A stretch of 13,457 nucleotides of DNA from JAVBOJ01 sp031550755 (GCA_031550755.1 JAVBOJ010000061.1:1-13457), one strand, 5' to 3'; numbered from the stretch's first letter, positions 1-6,797 are shown. Numbers and translations are program-made. Notes: generated from the sequence alone by a model not told the origin.

Positions 1-1079
1 ATGATGGAAAAGAAAAACAACAGCGTGCAGACCCCGGTCATCCCCAAAATGAGGGCGAACGAGCCGGCCAGCCCGTCCAGCAGGCGGACGATGCGGATGT
101 CGGCCAGCGGGGCCGCGACTGCGGCGGTGACCTTGTACAGAATGTACTGAATGCCCAGCCGCAAAAACGGGACGAGCAGAAGGCCGAGGATGGCGAACAG
201 CCCGAAGACGCCCACGGCGTTTTTGAGAATGCCCGCGCCGGCCACCACGGTCTCCGACGCGTCGGCCAAAATCCCGCCGACCACCGGCACCAACCCCGAC
301 AGCGCCGTTTTGGTGCCCTTGATGGCCAGCGCGTCGGCCGTGCCCGAAATCGCGCCGCCCAGCGTCAGGTAGAGGACGAAGGCGGTCAAAAAGAGCGACA
401 GGATGCCGATCATGGCCCATTTGATAAAACCGGCAATCTTGGTCAGGGATTCCTGCGCCAGCGCTGCGCCCGCCGTCACGGCAGCCACATAGGCGAAGGT
501 CAGCGGCACGAAAACCTGCCCGATCAGGGAAATCAGCACATCGGAAAACAGCAATGTGACCATCTGCTTCATCCCGGCCGAGACCGGCGACCCGGCGGCC
601 GCCCCGGCGGCGGCCAGCGTTGGCAGCAGCGCCTTGGAATAGGTGTTGATCTGGTCGATGGTGGCCCGTCCCAAATTGAGCAGATTGCCCACCTGCCCCG
701 CCGACAGAGCAGCAATGGCCAGCACCCCGGCCAGCACGACGACGTCCTGCTTGCCGTCCACCCCCTCCATAAACGAGCCGGCCAGACCGCATAGCAGGAT
801 GACCGCCAAAATGGCCACCATGCTGAGAAAACCCTGCTTGAGCAGCCCGCCGGCCTGCTCGCCCGCCGTTTTGAGAATGTTGTCAAAGCCGCGTCCGATG
901 TCCGGCGTGCCGGTCGGAGATAGTCCGTCGGTCACCGACGACGAGCCCGACCGCAACCCGGGGACGTCCAGCGCACCGGCCAGCTCGTCCCGCGCCGCTT
1001 CGGCGTCGGGGATGTCCGCCGCCAGCGCGGCGGGGGTGAGCAACACAATCAGTAGCACAATCCATGCCAGTTTTTTCAT
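1..1079 (-). CDS. spoIIIAE: Stage III sporulation protein AE, C-terminus cut by window edge
   Basis: This is a polytopic membrane protein of the mother-cell SpoIIIA complex, which with forespore SpoIIQ forms the feeding channel needed for late forespore gene expression (family knowledge). About 359 residues are visible; the B. subtilis protein has about 400, so only the end is missing. The N-terminus reads MKKLAWIVLLIVLLTPAALA, a typical signal peptide. A short polar stretch follows (about residues 21-75), then repeated hydrophobic segments rich in Gly and Ala, including LAVILLCGLAGSFMEGVDGK and the segment around VVGGILADASETVVAGAG. The ATG at 1079 has GGAG five bases upstream. The gene lies 12 bases after spoIIIAD and is the fifth gene of the operon; AF, AG and AH would be expected beyond the left edge. 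Identity rests on family resemblance plus operon order and is very likely. Confidence 0.93.
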   Translation of the reverse strand, partial: MKKLAWIVLLIVLLTPAALAADIPDAEAARDELAGALDVPGLRSGSSSVTDGLSPTGTPDIGRGFDNILKTAGEQAGGLLKQGFLSMVAILAVILLCGLAGSFMEGVDGKQDVVVLAGVLAIAALSAGQVGNLLNLGRATIDQINTYSKALLPTLAAAGAAAGSPVSAGMKQMVTLLFSDVLISLIGQVFVPLTFAYVAAVTAGAALAQESLTKIAGFIKWAMIGILSLFLTAFVLYLTLGGAISGTADALAIKGTKTALSGLVPVVGGILADASETVVAGAGILKNAVGVFGLFAILGLLLVPFLRLGIQYILYKVTAAVAAPLADIRIVRLLDGLAGSFALILGMTGVCTLLFFFSI

Positions 1080-1091
1080 AGGTACTCCGCC

Positions 1092-1478
1092 TTACACAAA
1101 AGAGGTGATGAGCTTCATCACCATCGACAGCAGCGGCAGCAGCATGTACAGTGCCACGGCCGCGCCGCACAGCTCCACCGCCGAGGCCACCGCCGTTTCC
1201 TTGGCGTCGCGGCAGACGTCGGCGGCGATTTTGGTGACCACCGCGATGCCCACCGTTTTGAGTACCGGCGTGATGACGGCGGGCGACAGGGACGCCATCT
1301 CGGCCAGCCGATTGACAAATTCCAGCACAGAGGTCAGGGCGCTCAGGGCGAAATAGGCCAGCAGCATGGCGACGCCGACGGTGAGGACAAGTCCGAGCTC
1401 TGGGTTGTTGCGTTTTAATACGAGTGCCGCCAGCGTGCCCAAAATGCCGATGACGACGATTTTCAAGATCCCCTCCAT
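1092..1478 (-). CDS. spoIIIAD: Stage III sporulation protein AD
   Basis: This is a 128-residue integral membrane protein of the SpoIIIA channel complex; B. subtilis SpoIIIAD is about 133 residues. It begins MEGILKIVVIGILGTLAALV and has further hydrophobic segments around residues 30-55 and near the C-terminus (ALYMLLPLLSMVMKLITSFV). The middle carries the conserved-looking stretch LSPAVITPVLKTVGIAVVTK, followed by a charged loop with DVCRDAKETAVASAVE. The reading frame stays open far upstream, but the ATG at 1478 fits the family length and lies 2 bases after the spoIIIAC stop, as expected for translational coupling. No strong ribosome-binding site is visible before it. A longer N-terminus reading through spoIIIAC is not supported. 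Confidence 0.93.
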   Translation of the reverse strand: MEGILKIVVIGILGTLAALVLKRNNPELGLVLTVGVAMLLAYFALSALTSVLEFVNRLAEMASLSPAVITPVLKTVGIAVVTKIAADVCRDAKETAVASAVELCGAAVALYMLLPLLSMVMKLITSFV

Positions 1479-1480
1479 GC

Positions 1481-1675
1481 TCAAAACCCAAACAGAGACT
1501 TGATCATGTTGAACAGCGCCCCGATTTGCGGCAGCAGCAGCATGAGCGCCACAACCAGCCCCGCGATGCTGGCCAGAACGGCCTGCTCGGCCTTGTCCGC
1601 CTTGATGAGCAGCTGGTTGACAACGCCCACCAGCAGCCCCAGTCCCGCAATTTTCAATATCAGATCGATCTGCAT
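1481..1675 (-). CDS. spoIIIAC: Stage III sporulation protein AC
   Basis: This is a 64-residue membrane protein of the SpoIIIA complex; the B. subtilis protein has 68 residues. Two hydrophobic segments are visible: residues 5-21 (ILKIAGLGLLVGVVNQL) and about 34-54 (LASIAGLVVALMLLLPQIGAL). They are separated by the charged loop IKADKAEQ, and the protein ends FNMIKSLFGF. The ATG at 1675 is chosen because GGAGG lies seven bases upstream and the result matches the family. An in-frame GTG at 1702 would add nine residues with no ribosome-binding site. About 99 bases separate it from spoIIIAB, unusually loose for this operon, and that gap contains most of the inverted repeat described separately. Confidence 0.93.
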   Translation of the reverse strand: MQIDLILKIAGLGLLVGVVNQLLIKADKAEQAVLASIAGLVVALMLLLPQIGALFNMIKSLFGF

Positions 1676-1750
1676 GATCTGTCCTCCGTTTACCGTCCCC
1701 ACGTTTTAAACTCCCGCGCATCCAATCGTCGCAAGGGTTTCCCTGTTCCA

Positions 1751-1784
1751 ATTCATATGAAGTGCTGAGGCACTTCATATGAAT
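1751..1784. repeat. Perfect 15-bp inverted repeat with 4-base loop at the end of spoIIIAB
   Basis: The left arm 1751-1765 (ATTCATATGAAGTGC) and right arm 1770-1784 (GCACTTCATATGAAT) are exact reverse complements around the loop TGAG. Each arm itself contains the 10-bp palindrome TTCATATGAA. The element lies in the spoIIIAB-spoIIIAC junction, and the last codons and TGA stop of spoIIIAB (1775-1777) fall inside the right arm. On the transcribed minus strand no U-run follows, so it does not look like an intrinsic terminator. It could be an RNA processing or stabilising hairpin within the operon, or a small dispersed palindromic repeat that inserted at the gene end. The structure is seen directly; its role is inference. 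Confidence 0.9.
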
Positions 1785-2287
1785 ATAATCACCATGGCCA
1801 GCCCGCAGACAACGCCCAGCGCCCCGTAGACCCTGCCCTGCTGGCGGCAATCGGCCTCAGCCTGCGTAAGCAGCCCCTCCAGCCGCGCGCGGATGTAGGC
1901 GATGATCCGGGTCTGCCCCTCGGTATCATACCGCCCCAGCACGCCGCCCAGCTCGGACAGCAGGGTTTTCTCGGCCTGCCGCCAAAACTGCCCGCAGGCT
2001 TGCAGGGCATGCTCCCAAAGGCTGGCGAAGCTGTGTTCCCCGAGGCTTTCCATCCCGGCCGAGAGCTTTTTAAAAAAAGGCCGGATGGGCGCGTCGGCCT
2101 CGCGCGCGAGCCGTTCGGTCAGCTCAGGAAGCGGCGTCAGCTTGAAATACAGCTCGGACTGCATGATGTCCAGTGCGCCGATCAGCGCGGACAACAGCCG
2201 CGCACGGGCCTTGAGGCCCTGTACCGCCGCCGCACCGACAGCGGCCGTGCCGCCGGCCACCAAAATCGCGCCGATCAGACGAATCAT
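1775..2287 (-). CDS. spoIIIAB: Stage III sporulation protein AB
   Basis: This is a 170-residue SpoIIIAB protein; the B. subtilis protein is 171. It begins with a hydrophobic anchor (MIRLIGAILVAGGTAAVGAA). A mainly helical cytoplasmic part follows, with LIGALDIMQSELYFKLTPLP and a later stretch RYDTEGQTRIIAYIRARLEG. It ends with a second hydrophobic segment, YGALGVVCGLAMVIIFI. The family resembles GspF-like inner-membrane proteins and is thought to partner the SpoIIIAA ATPase (established knowledge). Its ATG overlaps the spoIIIAA stop as ATGA, so translation is probably coupled; a GGAG lies 11 bases upstream. The final Phe-Ile codons and the stop are contributed by the 1751-1784 inverted repeat, so the native C-terminus may have been slightly remodelled, though the length remains normal. 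Confidence 0.93.
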   Translation of the reverse strand: MIRLIGAILVAGGTAAVGAAAVQGLKARARLLSALIGALDIMQSELYFKLTPLPELTERLAREADAPIRPFFKKLSAGMESLGEHSFASLWEHALQACGQFWRQAEKTLLSELGGVLGRYDTEGQTRIIAYIRARLEGLLTQAEADCRQQGRVYGALGVVCGLAMVIIFI

Positions 2288-3195
2288 AGGCTTTTCATCT
2301 CCAGTAGCTGATATTTTCGCCCGCCGCCGTCCTGCCGGATCAGCACCGCCCAGCGGAAGATTTCAAACAACCCCCGATACAAGGGGCGCCCGCGCAAATC
2401 CTCCAGCCCGCGCGCGTGGCAGGTGGCCAACAGCGCCGCGCCGCAGTTACGGGCGGTTTCGATGGCCTGGATGTCCTCCGGCGCGGTGATCTCGTCGAGC
2501 GCGACAACCTGCGGCGACATGGCGCGCAGCAGCCACAGCACGGCCGCCGCCTTGGGGCAACCGTCCAGCACGTCGGTATGCGGCCCCACGTCAAACTGGG
2601 GCTGTCCCATATACAGCGCCGCGACCTCGCCGCGCTCGTCGGCCAGCGACACCCGCAGCGCTGCCCCGTATCGGCTACCGGAGGACACATTGCGGACGAG
2701 ATCGCGCAGCAGGGTGGTTTTGCCGAGGCCGGGCGGCGAAAGGATCAGGGTGTTTTGCAGACCGCCGTTTTGGTAGACATAGGGCAAAATTTCGTCCGAA
2801 ATACCTTTGAATTCCCGCGCGATGCGCAGCGACAGCGAGGAGAGATGGCGTATATTGTGCAGTGCGCCGCCCTGTGTGGCGGCGTTGCCGCAGAGCCCAA
2901 GACGGTGGCCGCCGCGCAGGGTGACAAATCCGGCGCGCACCTGATCTGCCACCGTATGCGCAGAGCTCTGGGTGGCCGCCTCCAGCACGGCGGCGAGGTC
3001 GCGCGGTTGGATGATATACGGCCTGTCCGGCGGCAGGGCGAGCTCGCCCTCGGGCAGGACGGCGGTCATGGGAAACCCTGCGCGCAGGCGTAGCTCCTCG
3101 GCTATTTCCTGCTGCGGCAGCGTGTTGGCCACGCTGCGAAGCGACAGCGGCAGAAGACTTGTGGCCGATTCAAATGGATTTTTGATCGTTCTCAC
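2284..3195 (-). CDS. spoIIIAA: Stage III sporulation protein AA, secretion-type ATPase
   Basis: This is a 303-residue cytoplasmic ATPase related to type II/IV secretion ATPases, proposed to power the SpoIIIA-SpoIIQ channel; B. subtilis SpoIIIAA has 307 residues. Visible motifs are EELRLRAG (about residues 33-40), RGGHRLGLCG (94-103), the Walker A loop SPPGLGKTT (153-161), the conserved DERGEVAA (186-193) and the Walker B strand QVVALDEI (229-236). It is the first gene of the operon. The start given is a GTG at 3195, the only usual start codon near the family N-terminus. However, a nearly perfect ribosome-binding site (AAAAGAGGTGA, 3202-3192) overlaps that GTG. It is ideally spaced for codon 4, an ATC at 3186. 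The true start is therefore uncertain by three residues. Confidence 0.94.
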   Translation of the reverse strand: MRTIKNPFESATSLLPLSLRSVANTLPQQEIAEELRLRAGFPMTAVLPEGELALPPDRPYIIQPRDLAAVLEAATQSSAHTVADQVRAGFVTLRGGHRLGLCGNAATQGGALHNIRHLSSLSLRIAREFKGISDEILPYVYQNGGLQNTLILSPPGLGKTTLLRDLVRNVSSGSRYGAALRVSLADERGEVAALYMGQPQFDVGPHTDVLDGCPKAAAVLWLLRAMSPQVVALDEITAPEDIQAIETARNCGAALLATCHARGLEDLRGRPLYRGLFEIFRWAVLIRQDGGGRKYQLLEMKSL

Positions 3196-3216
3196 CTCTT
3201 TTGTGTGGGATACTCC

Positions 3217-3244
3217 ATCTTATGAGAGGTTGTCCGGGAATAGT
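3217..3244 (-). promoter_or_regulatory. Candidate sigma-E-type promoter of the spoIIIA operon
   Basis: On the minus strand, ACTATT (3244-3239) and CATAAGAT (3224-3217) are separated by 14 bases. They resemble the B. subtilis sigma-E -35 (ATATT-like) and -10 (CATACAAT-like) elements, with about five of six and six of eight matches. The spoIIIA operon is sigma-E controlled in B. subtilis, so the position fits. Transcription would start near 3210, giving a very short leader that already contains the ribosome-binding site. No sigma-A promoter is evident here. The match was made by eye and is moderate. Confidence 0.45.
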
Positions 3245-3265
3245 CATAAAAGTTTGAGATACGCC

Positions 3266-3297
3266 AAGAGCCCCCGTCCGCAAGGACGGGGGCTCTT
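3266..3297 (-). terminator. GC-rich stem-loop after ackA, likely terminator
   Basis: Arms 3266-3279 (AAGAGCCCCCGTCC) and 3284-3297 pair perfectly over 14 bp around the tetraloop at 3280-3283 (GCAA on the plus strand, TTGC on the minus). The stem lies 21 bases past the ackA stop and before the spoIIIA promoter, so it probably separates the two transcription units. On the minus strand the stem ends CTCTT and then GGCG, so the U-tract is short. On the plus strand TTGTTT follows, but no plus-strand gene ends here. Confidence 0.72.
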
Positions 3298-3317
3298 GTT
3301 TGGGGGCAAATTGAAAG

Positions 3318-4514
3318 CTACATCCCTTTTATCAACGCCTCGGTATCGGTCGCGATCACGAGCTCCTCGTTCGTCGGGATGACCAAAACCCTTGCGCGAG
3401 AGCCATTCGCGGAGACATCAGCCTCCACGCCGCGCACCGTCCGGTTTTTCTCCCTGTCCATTGACAGCGACATGAAACCCAGTCCGTCCATGATCCACTC
3501 GCGCATGACTGCGTTGTTTTCGCCGATGCCGGCAGTGAAGACCACGGCGTCCACGCCGCCCATGCAGGCGGCCAACTTGCCAATATATTTTTTGACCGAG
3601 AAGGCGAAAATATCCAGCGCCACCTTGGCGCGCGGATTGCCCTGCGCGACGGCATCATCCAGATCCCGGAAGTCGGACGAGACGCCCGACAGCCCCAACA
3701 TGCCCGACTTTTTGTTGAGTACATCCATGACCTCGGAGACCGTCATGCCCTTGTTTTCGGCCAAAAAGCCGATGATTGCCGGGTCGATGTTGCCCGAGCG
3801 GGTGCCCATCGGCAGCCCTTCCAGCGGCGTGAAGCCCATGGAGGTGTCCACCGATTTACCGCCGTCCACCGCTGTGACCGACGAGCCGTTGCCCAGATGA
3901 CAGGTGATGATTTTCAGCGACTCCAGCGGTTTCCCCAGGAGCGCCGCGGCGCGCTCGGCAACATAGCGGTGCGAGGTGCCGTGGAAGCCGTAGCGGCGAA
4001 TTTTGTCGTTTTCATAGTACTCGTAGGGGATGGCGTACAAAAACGAGCGCGGCGGCATGGTCTGATGGAAGGCCGTATCAAACACGGCGACCTGCGGCAC
4101 GCCCGGCATGACCTGCTCGCAGGCGCGGATGCCGACCAGATTGGGCGGGTTGTGCAGCGGCGCCAGCGGCACACAGCGCTCGATGGCGGCCAGTACGGCG
4201 TCGGTGATAAGCACCGAGGAGGAAAACTCCTCGCCGCCGTGTACAACGCGATGCCCCACGGCGCTGATTTCATTCATATCGGCAATGACGCCGTGCGCCG
4301 CGTCGGTGAGCAGCCGGGTGACCTCCCGAATGGCCGCGGCATGGTCGGGCATGGTGACGTCCAACACGACAGGAGACCCGTTTTTGCTGTGCTTGATGCG
4401 TCCGTCGATGCCGATGCGTTCACAGACGCCGCGCGCCAGCACGGTTTTTTGCGCCATATCAAAGAGCTGATACTTCAGAGACGAACTGCCCGCATTGATA
4501 ACGAGAATATTCAT
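3318..4514 (-). CDS. ackA: Acetate kinase
   Basis: This cytoplasmic enzyme interconverts acetyl phosphate plus ADP with acetate plus ATP, the ATP-forming step of acetate fermentation. The 398 residues match the family length. Visible ASKHA-fold motifs are INAGSSSLKYQLF at the start (Asn7), GHRVVHGG (Arg89), FDTAFH (Asp146), YGFHGTSH (His178), HLGNGSS, MGTRSGNIDP (Arg239), FTAGIGEN and PTNEE near the end (Glu384). These include the catalytic Asp, His and Arg residues and the Mg-binding Glu known from the Methanosarcina enzyme. The ATG at 4514 has GAGGGAG seven bases upstream; an in-frame TTG six bases earlier is less likely. The gene stands alone, with its own promoter and terminator and no pta beside it. 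It is divergent from tmcAL, which consumes acetate. Confidence 0.97.
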   Translation of the reverse strand: MNILVINAGSSSLKYQLFDMAQKTVLARGVCERIGIDGRIKHSKNGSPVVLDVTMPDHAAAIREVTRLLTDAAHGVIADMNEISAVGHRVVHGGEEFSSSVLITDAVLAAIERCVPLAPLHNPPNLVGIRACEQVMPGVPQVAVFDTAFHQTMPPRSFLYAIPYEYYENDKIRRYGFHGTSHRYVAERAAALLGKPLESLKIITCHLGNGSSVTAVDGGKSVDTSMGFTPLEGLPMGTRSGNIDPAIIGFLAENKGMTVSEVMDVLNKKSGMLGLSGVSSDFRDLDDAVAQGNPRAKVALDIFAFSVKKYIGKLAACMGGVDAVVFTAGIGENNAVMREWIMDGLGFMSLSMDREKNRTVRGVEADVSANGSRARVLVIPTNEELVIATDTEALIKGM

Positions 4515-4543
4515 TTTCAAACTCCCTCATTGTATGATAGAAT
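4515..4543 (+). promoter_or_regulatory. Possible promoter of tmcAL (extended -10)
   Basis: On the plus strand TATGATAGAAT provides an extended -10, with TG at 4535-4536 and TAGAAT at 4538-4543. The hexamer 17 bases upstream (4515-4520, TTTCAA) is a poor -35, as extended -10 promoters tolerate. Transcription would start near 4550, leaving about 54 bases of leader before tmcAL. The -10 is almost back to back with the ackA -10 on the other strand. Evidence is moderate to weak. Confidence 0.35.
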
Positions 4544-4553
4544 CATTGTATCA
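4527..4553. repeat. Direct repeat TCATTGTATSA overlapping the ackA/tmcAL promoters
   Basis: TCATTGTATGA (4527-4537) and TCATTGTATCA (4543-4553) differ at one base and are spaced by 16 bp. The second copy covers the ackA -10 element; the first covers the region just downstream of the ackA start point and part of the putative tmcAL extended -10. Such placement fits an operator for a regulator acting on both genes, but chance similarity of two -10-like sequences is also possible. Confidence 0.5.
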
Positions 4554-4573
4554 CTCCGGCTTTTGCAAGACAA
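4545..4573 (-). promoter_or_regulatory. Sigma-A promoter of ackA
   Basis: Read on the minus strand, TTGTCT (4573-4568) and TACAAT (4550-4545) are separated by exactly 17 bases, and the -10 is preceded by TGA, forming an extended TGnTACAAT element. Transcription would begin near 4538, about 24 bases before the ackA ATG. This is a close match to the housekeeping consensus. Confidence 0.78.
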
Positions 4574-4603
4574 CCTTCATTTTGGTGAAAAGAGGCATTT
4601 TCC

Positions 4604-5791
4604 ATGCAAAATGTTACCGGCGTCGTGGCCGAATACAATCCGTTCCACAACGGACACCGTTGGCATCTCTTGCAATCCGGGTCGCCGATCATCTGCGTAA
4701 TGAGCGGCCATGTCACCCAGCGCGGGGAATTTTCCTTGTGCCGCAAGCATATCCGGGCGGAGATGGCGGTGCGTTGCGGCGCTTCCCTGGTGCTGGAGCT
4801 GCCGTCTGTCTGGGCGTGCGCCGGGGCCGAGGCGTTTGCCGCCGCCGCTGTGGGGCTGCTGGCGGCCACCGGCGTGGTTACGCGGCTGTCCTTCGGCTGT
4901 GAAGCGGAAGCGCTTGACACACTTCAAACCCTTGCGGCGCTGTTGGAAGCGCCGGACTTCCCTTCCCTGCTGCGACAGGAGCTGGCCGGCGGCGTCTCGT
5001 TTGCCTCGGCGCGGCAAAAAGCCGCCGAGCGGCTGGCGGGGCGGGCGCTGCCGGAACTGGAATCCCCCAACAATATTTTGGCGCTCGAATACCTCAAAGC
5101 CTTGCGCGGGAAGCACATCGAGCCGCACGCCGTCCTGCGGCGGGGCGCGGGACACGACGCGGCGGACACCTCGGACGGTTACGCCTCCGCTTCCCTGCTG
5201 CGGCGGCTGTTTTGGGAGGGGCAAGACCTCTCATCCTATGTGCCACAGGCCTGCGCGGCGTTGCTGGAAGCTGAGCGCAACGCCGCGCGCGCACCGGTGC
5301 GGCTGGACGACCGGGCGGTGCTGTCCCATCTGCGCCGGATGGGCGCGGACGATTTCGCGGCGCTGCCCGAGGTCTCGGAGGGACTGGAGCATCGTCTGGC
5401 CGACAAAAGCCGGACGGCGCAGTCGCTTTTCGCGCTGTATGACGCATTAAAGTGCAAACGCTACGCCCACGCGCGTTTGCGTCGGATCCTGCTGTGCGCG
5501 TATCTGGGGATCACGGCGGCGCACCGCGCCGCGCCTCTCCCCTATTTACGGGTGCTGGCGGCCAACGAAGAAGGGCTTTCACTGCTGCACACCATGCGCC
5601 ACACAGCGGCGCTGCCCATCCTCACCAAGCCGGCCTCCGTCCGGGCGCTGGATACGGCGGCGCGGGAGAGCTTTGCACTGGAGACCCGAGTCACCGACCT
5701 CTACACGCTGTGTTATCCGGCGGAATCCGAGCGCGCCGGCGGCACGGAATGGCGAACGGGGCCGATTGTGATAAAGGGGGTTCCCCAATAA
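4604..5791 (+). CDS. tmcAL: tRNA(Met) cytidine acetate ligase (YlbM family)
   Basis: TmcAL activates acetate with ATP and transfers the acetyl group to N4 of the wobble cytidine C34 of elongator tRNA-Met, helping AUG decoding (family knowledge from B. subtilis). The N-terminus GVVAEYNPFHNGHRWHL carries the HxGH nucleotidyltransferase motif (His15, His18). Other family blocks are MSGHVTQRGEFS, SLVLELP, LSFGCEAE and SPNNILALEYLKAL. The 395 residues compare with about 415 in B. subtilis. The usual block SGNFVQRGEP reads SGHVTQRGEF here, a local deviation. The ATG at 4604 has AGAGG eight bases upstream. The gene is monocistronic, followed at once by a strong hairpin, and divergent from ackA, whose product makes or uses acetate. 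The assignment is firm for the family and good for the activity. Confidence 0.93.
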   Translation: MQNVTGVVAEYNPFHNGHRWHLLQSGSPIICVMSGHVTQRGEFSLCRKHIRAEMAVRCGASLVLELPSVWACAGAEAFAAAAVGLLAATGVVTRLSFGCEAEALDTLQTLAALLEAPDFPSLLRQELAGGVSFASARQKAAERLAGRALPELESPNNILALEYLKALRGKHIEPHAVLRRGAGHDAADTSDGYASASLLRRLFWEGQDLSSYVPQACAALLEAERNAARAPVRLDDRAVLSHLRRMGADDFAALPEVSEGLEHRLADKSRTAQSLFALYDALKCKRYAHARLRRILLCAYLGITAAHRAAPLPYLRVLAANEEGLSLLHTMRHTAALPILTKPASVRALDTAARESFALETRVTDLYTLCYPAESERAGGTEWRTGPIVIKGVPQ

Positions 5792-5792
5792 A

Positions 5793-5826
5793 AACAAGCC
5801 GCCGGAGCAATTGCCGGCGGCTTGTT
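5793..5826. terminator. Bidirectional terminator between tmcAL and the FIST-like gene
   Basis: Arms 5793-5805 (AACAAGCCGCCGG) and 5814-5826 form a perfect 13-bp stem around an 8-base loop. Converging genes end on both sides: tmcAL at 5791 and the minus-strand gene at 5835. On the minus strand the stem runs into CTTGTTTTTATT, a good U-tract. On the plus strand the tail TTGCTATT is weaker. Confidence 0.85.
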
Positions 5827-5834
5827 GCTATTCC

Positions 5835-6797
5835 CTACAAAATCTCTACGTACACCAGCGTCTGGTTGACCAGCTGATACGCCACCTCGCCGAAGGTGAT
5901 CGGCCCGAAGAAGGTGTCGATGGTCTTGCCCTCCAGCCCGCCGTAGAGGAAATTCAAAATGCAGTTGCAGGAGAACGTATATCTGTGCCCGTTAAACTGC
6001 TCCAAGCGCGTCTTAAATTCCCCGGCGTAGTCGGAAATCTCGGCCGCGAAATGATAGCGGATGCCCTGAAATACCGGCGCGTACAGGTTGACCACGCCGT
6101 CGGCGATCTGTTTGATGGAGACGTTGACGCCCGCGCCGGAATAATCGCCGATCAGCGGCAGATTGGTGTTGATGTTGTGCTCGGCCAGATAATCGGCCAG
6201 CACGACCTCGCGCCCGTCGATCCGGCAGGTTTTGACCGAAAAGCCCTCGTCCTCAAAGGTGATGACAGGGCTCCCCTCTTTCGGCTCAAAAATATTGATG
6301 ATGCCGATGTTGACCAGCTTGTCCTCCGGCAGCGGAATGTGCAGCACCACGGCGCGGTCGGGATAGCTCTGGCCGGTAAGGCCGTTGACGGCGACGGGCG
6401 TCTGCCCCTCCGCCGACAGATTTAGGCCGGCCACCCAGCCGACGATATTTTTGAGGAACATCCCCTCAAAGGACGCCGCGCCTTTGGAATACGCGATGTG
6501 TACCGAACTGTCAAACGGCAGGATGACAACGGAAAAACCGTTGTCAAAGGCGTCTTTTGTCACATTTTCAATGGTGTTTTCATCATAATCAGCCACTTTG
6601 CAGCCGATAAAGGGAAATTCATCGACAAACAGCTGCTCGCCGGTGACAACACCGCCCTTGTCCGACATGAAATATTCCGTTGAACCGCCGATCCATTTGC
6701 CACGCGGCAGTTTTTTGAGCAGGGCTTCGGTACCCGCGATATGCAGCCAGTTTCCTTGGCCGATCAGGGCACAAACTTCGTCAAATGTTTTCAGCAT
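5835..6797 (-). CDS. Uncharacterised protein, possibly a divergent FIST-domain protein
   Basis: This 320-residue soluble protein has no signal peptide or membrane segment. I do not recognise a named function. The N-terminal part has LHIAGTEALLKKLPRGKWIG followed by GSTEYFMSDKGGV, and later VVILPFDSSVHIAYSKGA. The C-terminus reads YTFSCNCILNFLYGGLEG, then GPITFGEVAYQLVNQTLVYV. This order (a GGST turn early; SCN..., then a GxxTFGE-like motif and NQT at the end) resembles FIST_N/FIST_C ligand-sensing proteins. That link is my inference and weak at residue level. I have a vague memory that proteins starting this way carry a DUF label (perhaps DUF6976), which I cannot confirm. The ATG has GGAG six bases upstream. 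It lies 15 bases after the small gene at 6813-7028, so the two form an operon. Confidence 0.85.
   Translation of the reverse strand: MLKTFDEVCALIGQGNWLHIAGTEALLKKLPRGKWIGGSTEYFMSDKGGVVTGEQLFVDEFPFIGCKVADYDENTIENVTKDAFDNGFSVVILPFDSSVHIAYSKGAASFEGMFLKNIVGWVAGLNLSAEGQTPVAVNGLTGQSYPDRAVVLHIPLPEDKLVNIGIINIFEPKEGSPVITFEDEGFSVKTCRIDGREVVLADYLAEHNINTNLPLIGDYSGAGVNVSIKQIADGVVNLYAPVFQGIRYHFAAEISDYAGEFKTRLEQFNGHRYTFSCNCILNFLYGGLEGKTIDTFFGPITFGEVAYQLVNQTLVYVEIL

Noticed and set aside
643..1356. Long plus-strand open frame opposite spoIIIAE/spoIIIAD
   Set aside because: It is antisense to two recognisable sporulation genes and its composition (Ser/Ala/Thr-rich, no motifs) is typical of shadow frames in GC-rich DNA.
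1751..1784. Reading the spoIIIAB inverted repeat as an intrinsic terminator
   Set aside because: No U-tract follows on the transcribed strand, and termination there would silence spoIIIAC and later essential sporulation genes.
1479..1850. Upstream open extension of the spoIIIAD frame through spoIIIAC and the inverted repeat
   Set aside because: The extension has no recognisable protein features and overlaps spoIIIAC; family length supports the start at 1478.
3897..4700. 267-codon plus-strand open frame across ackA and the start of tmcAL
   Set aside because: It overlaps two firmly identified genes in other frames and has no protein-like motifs.
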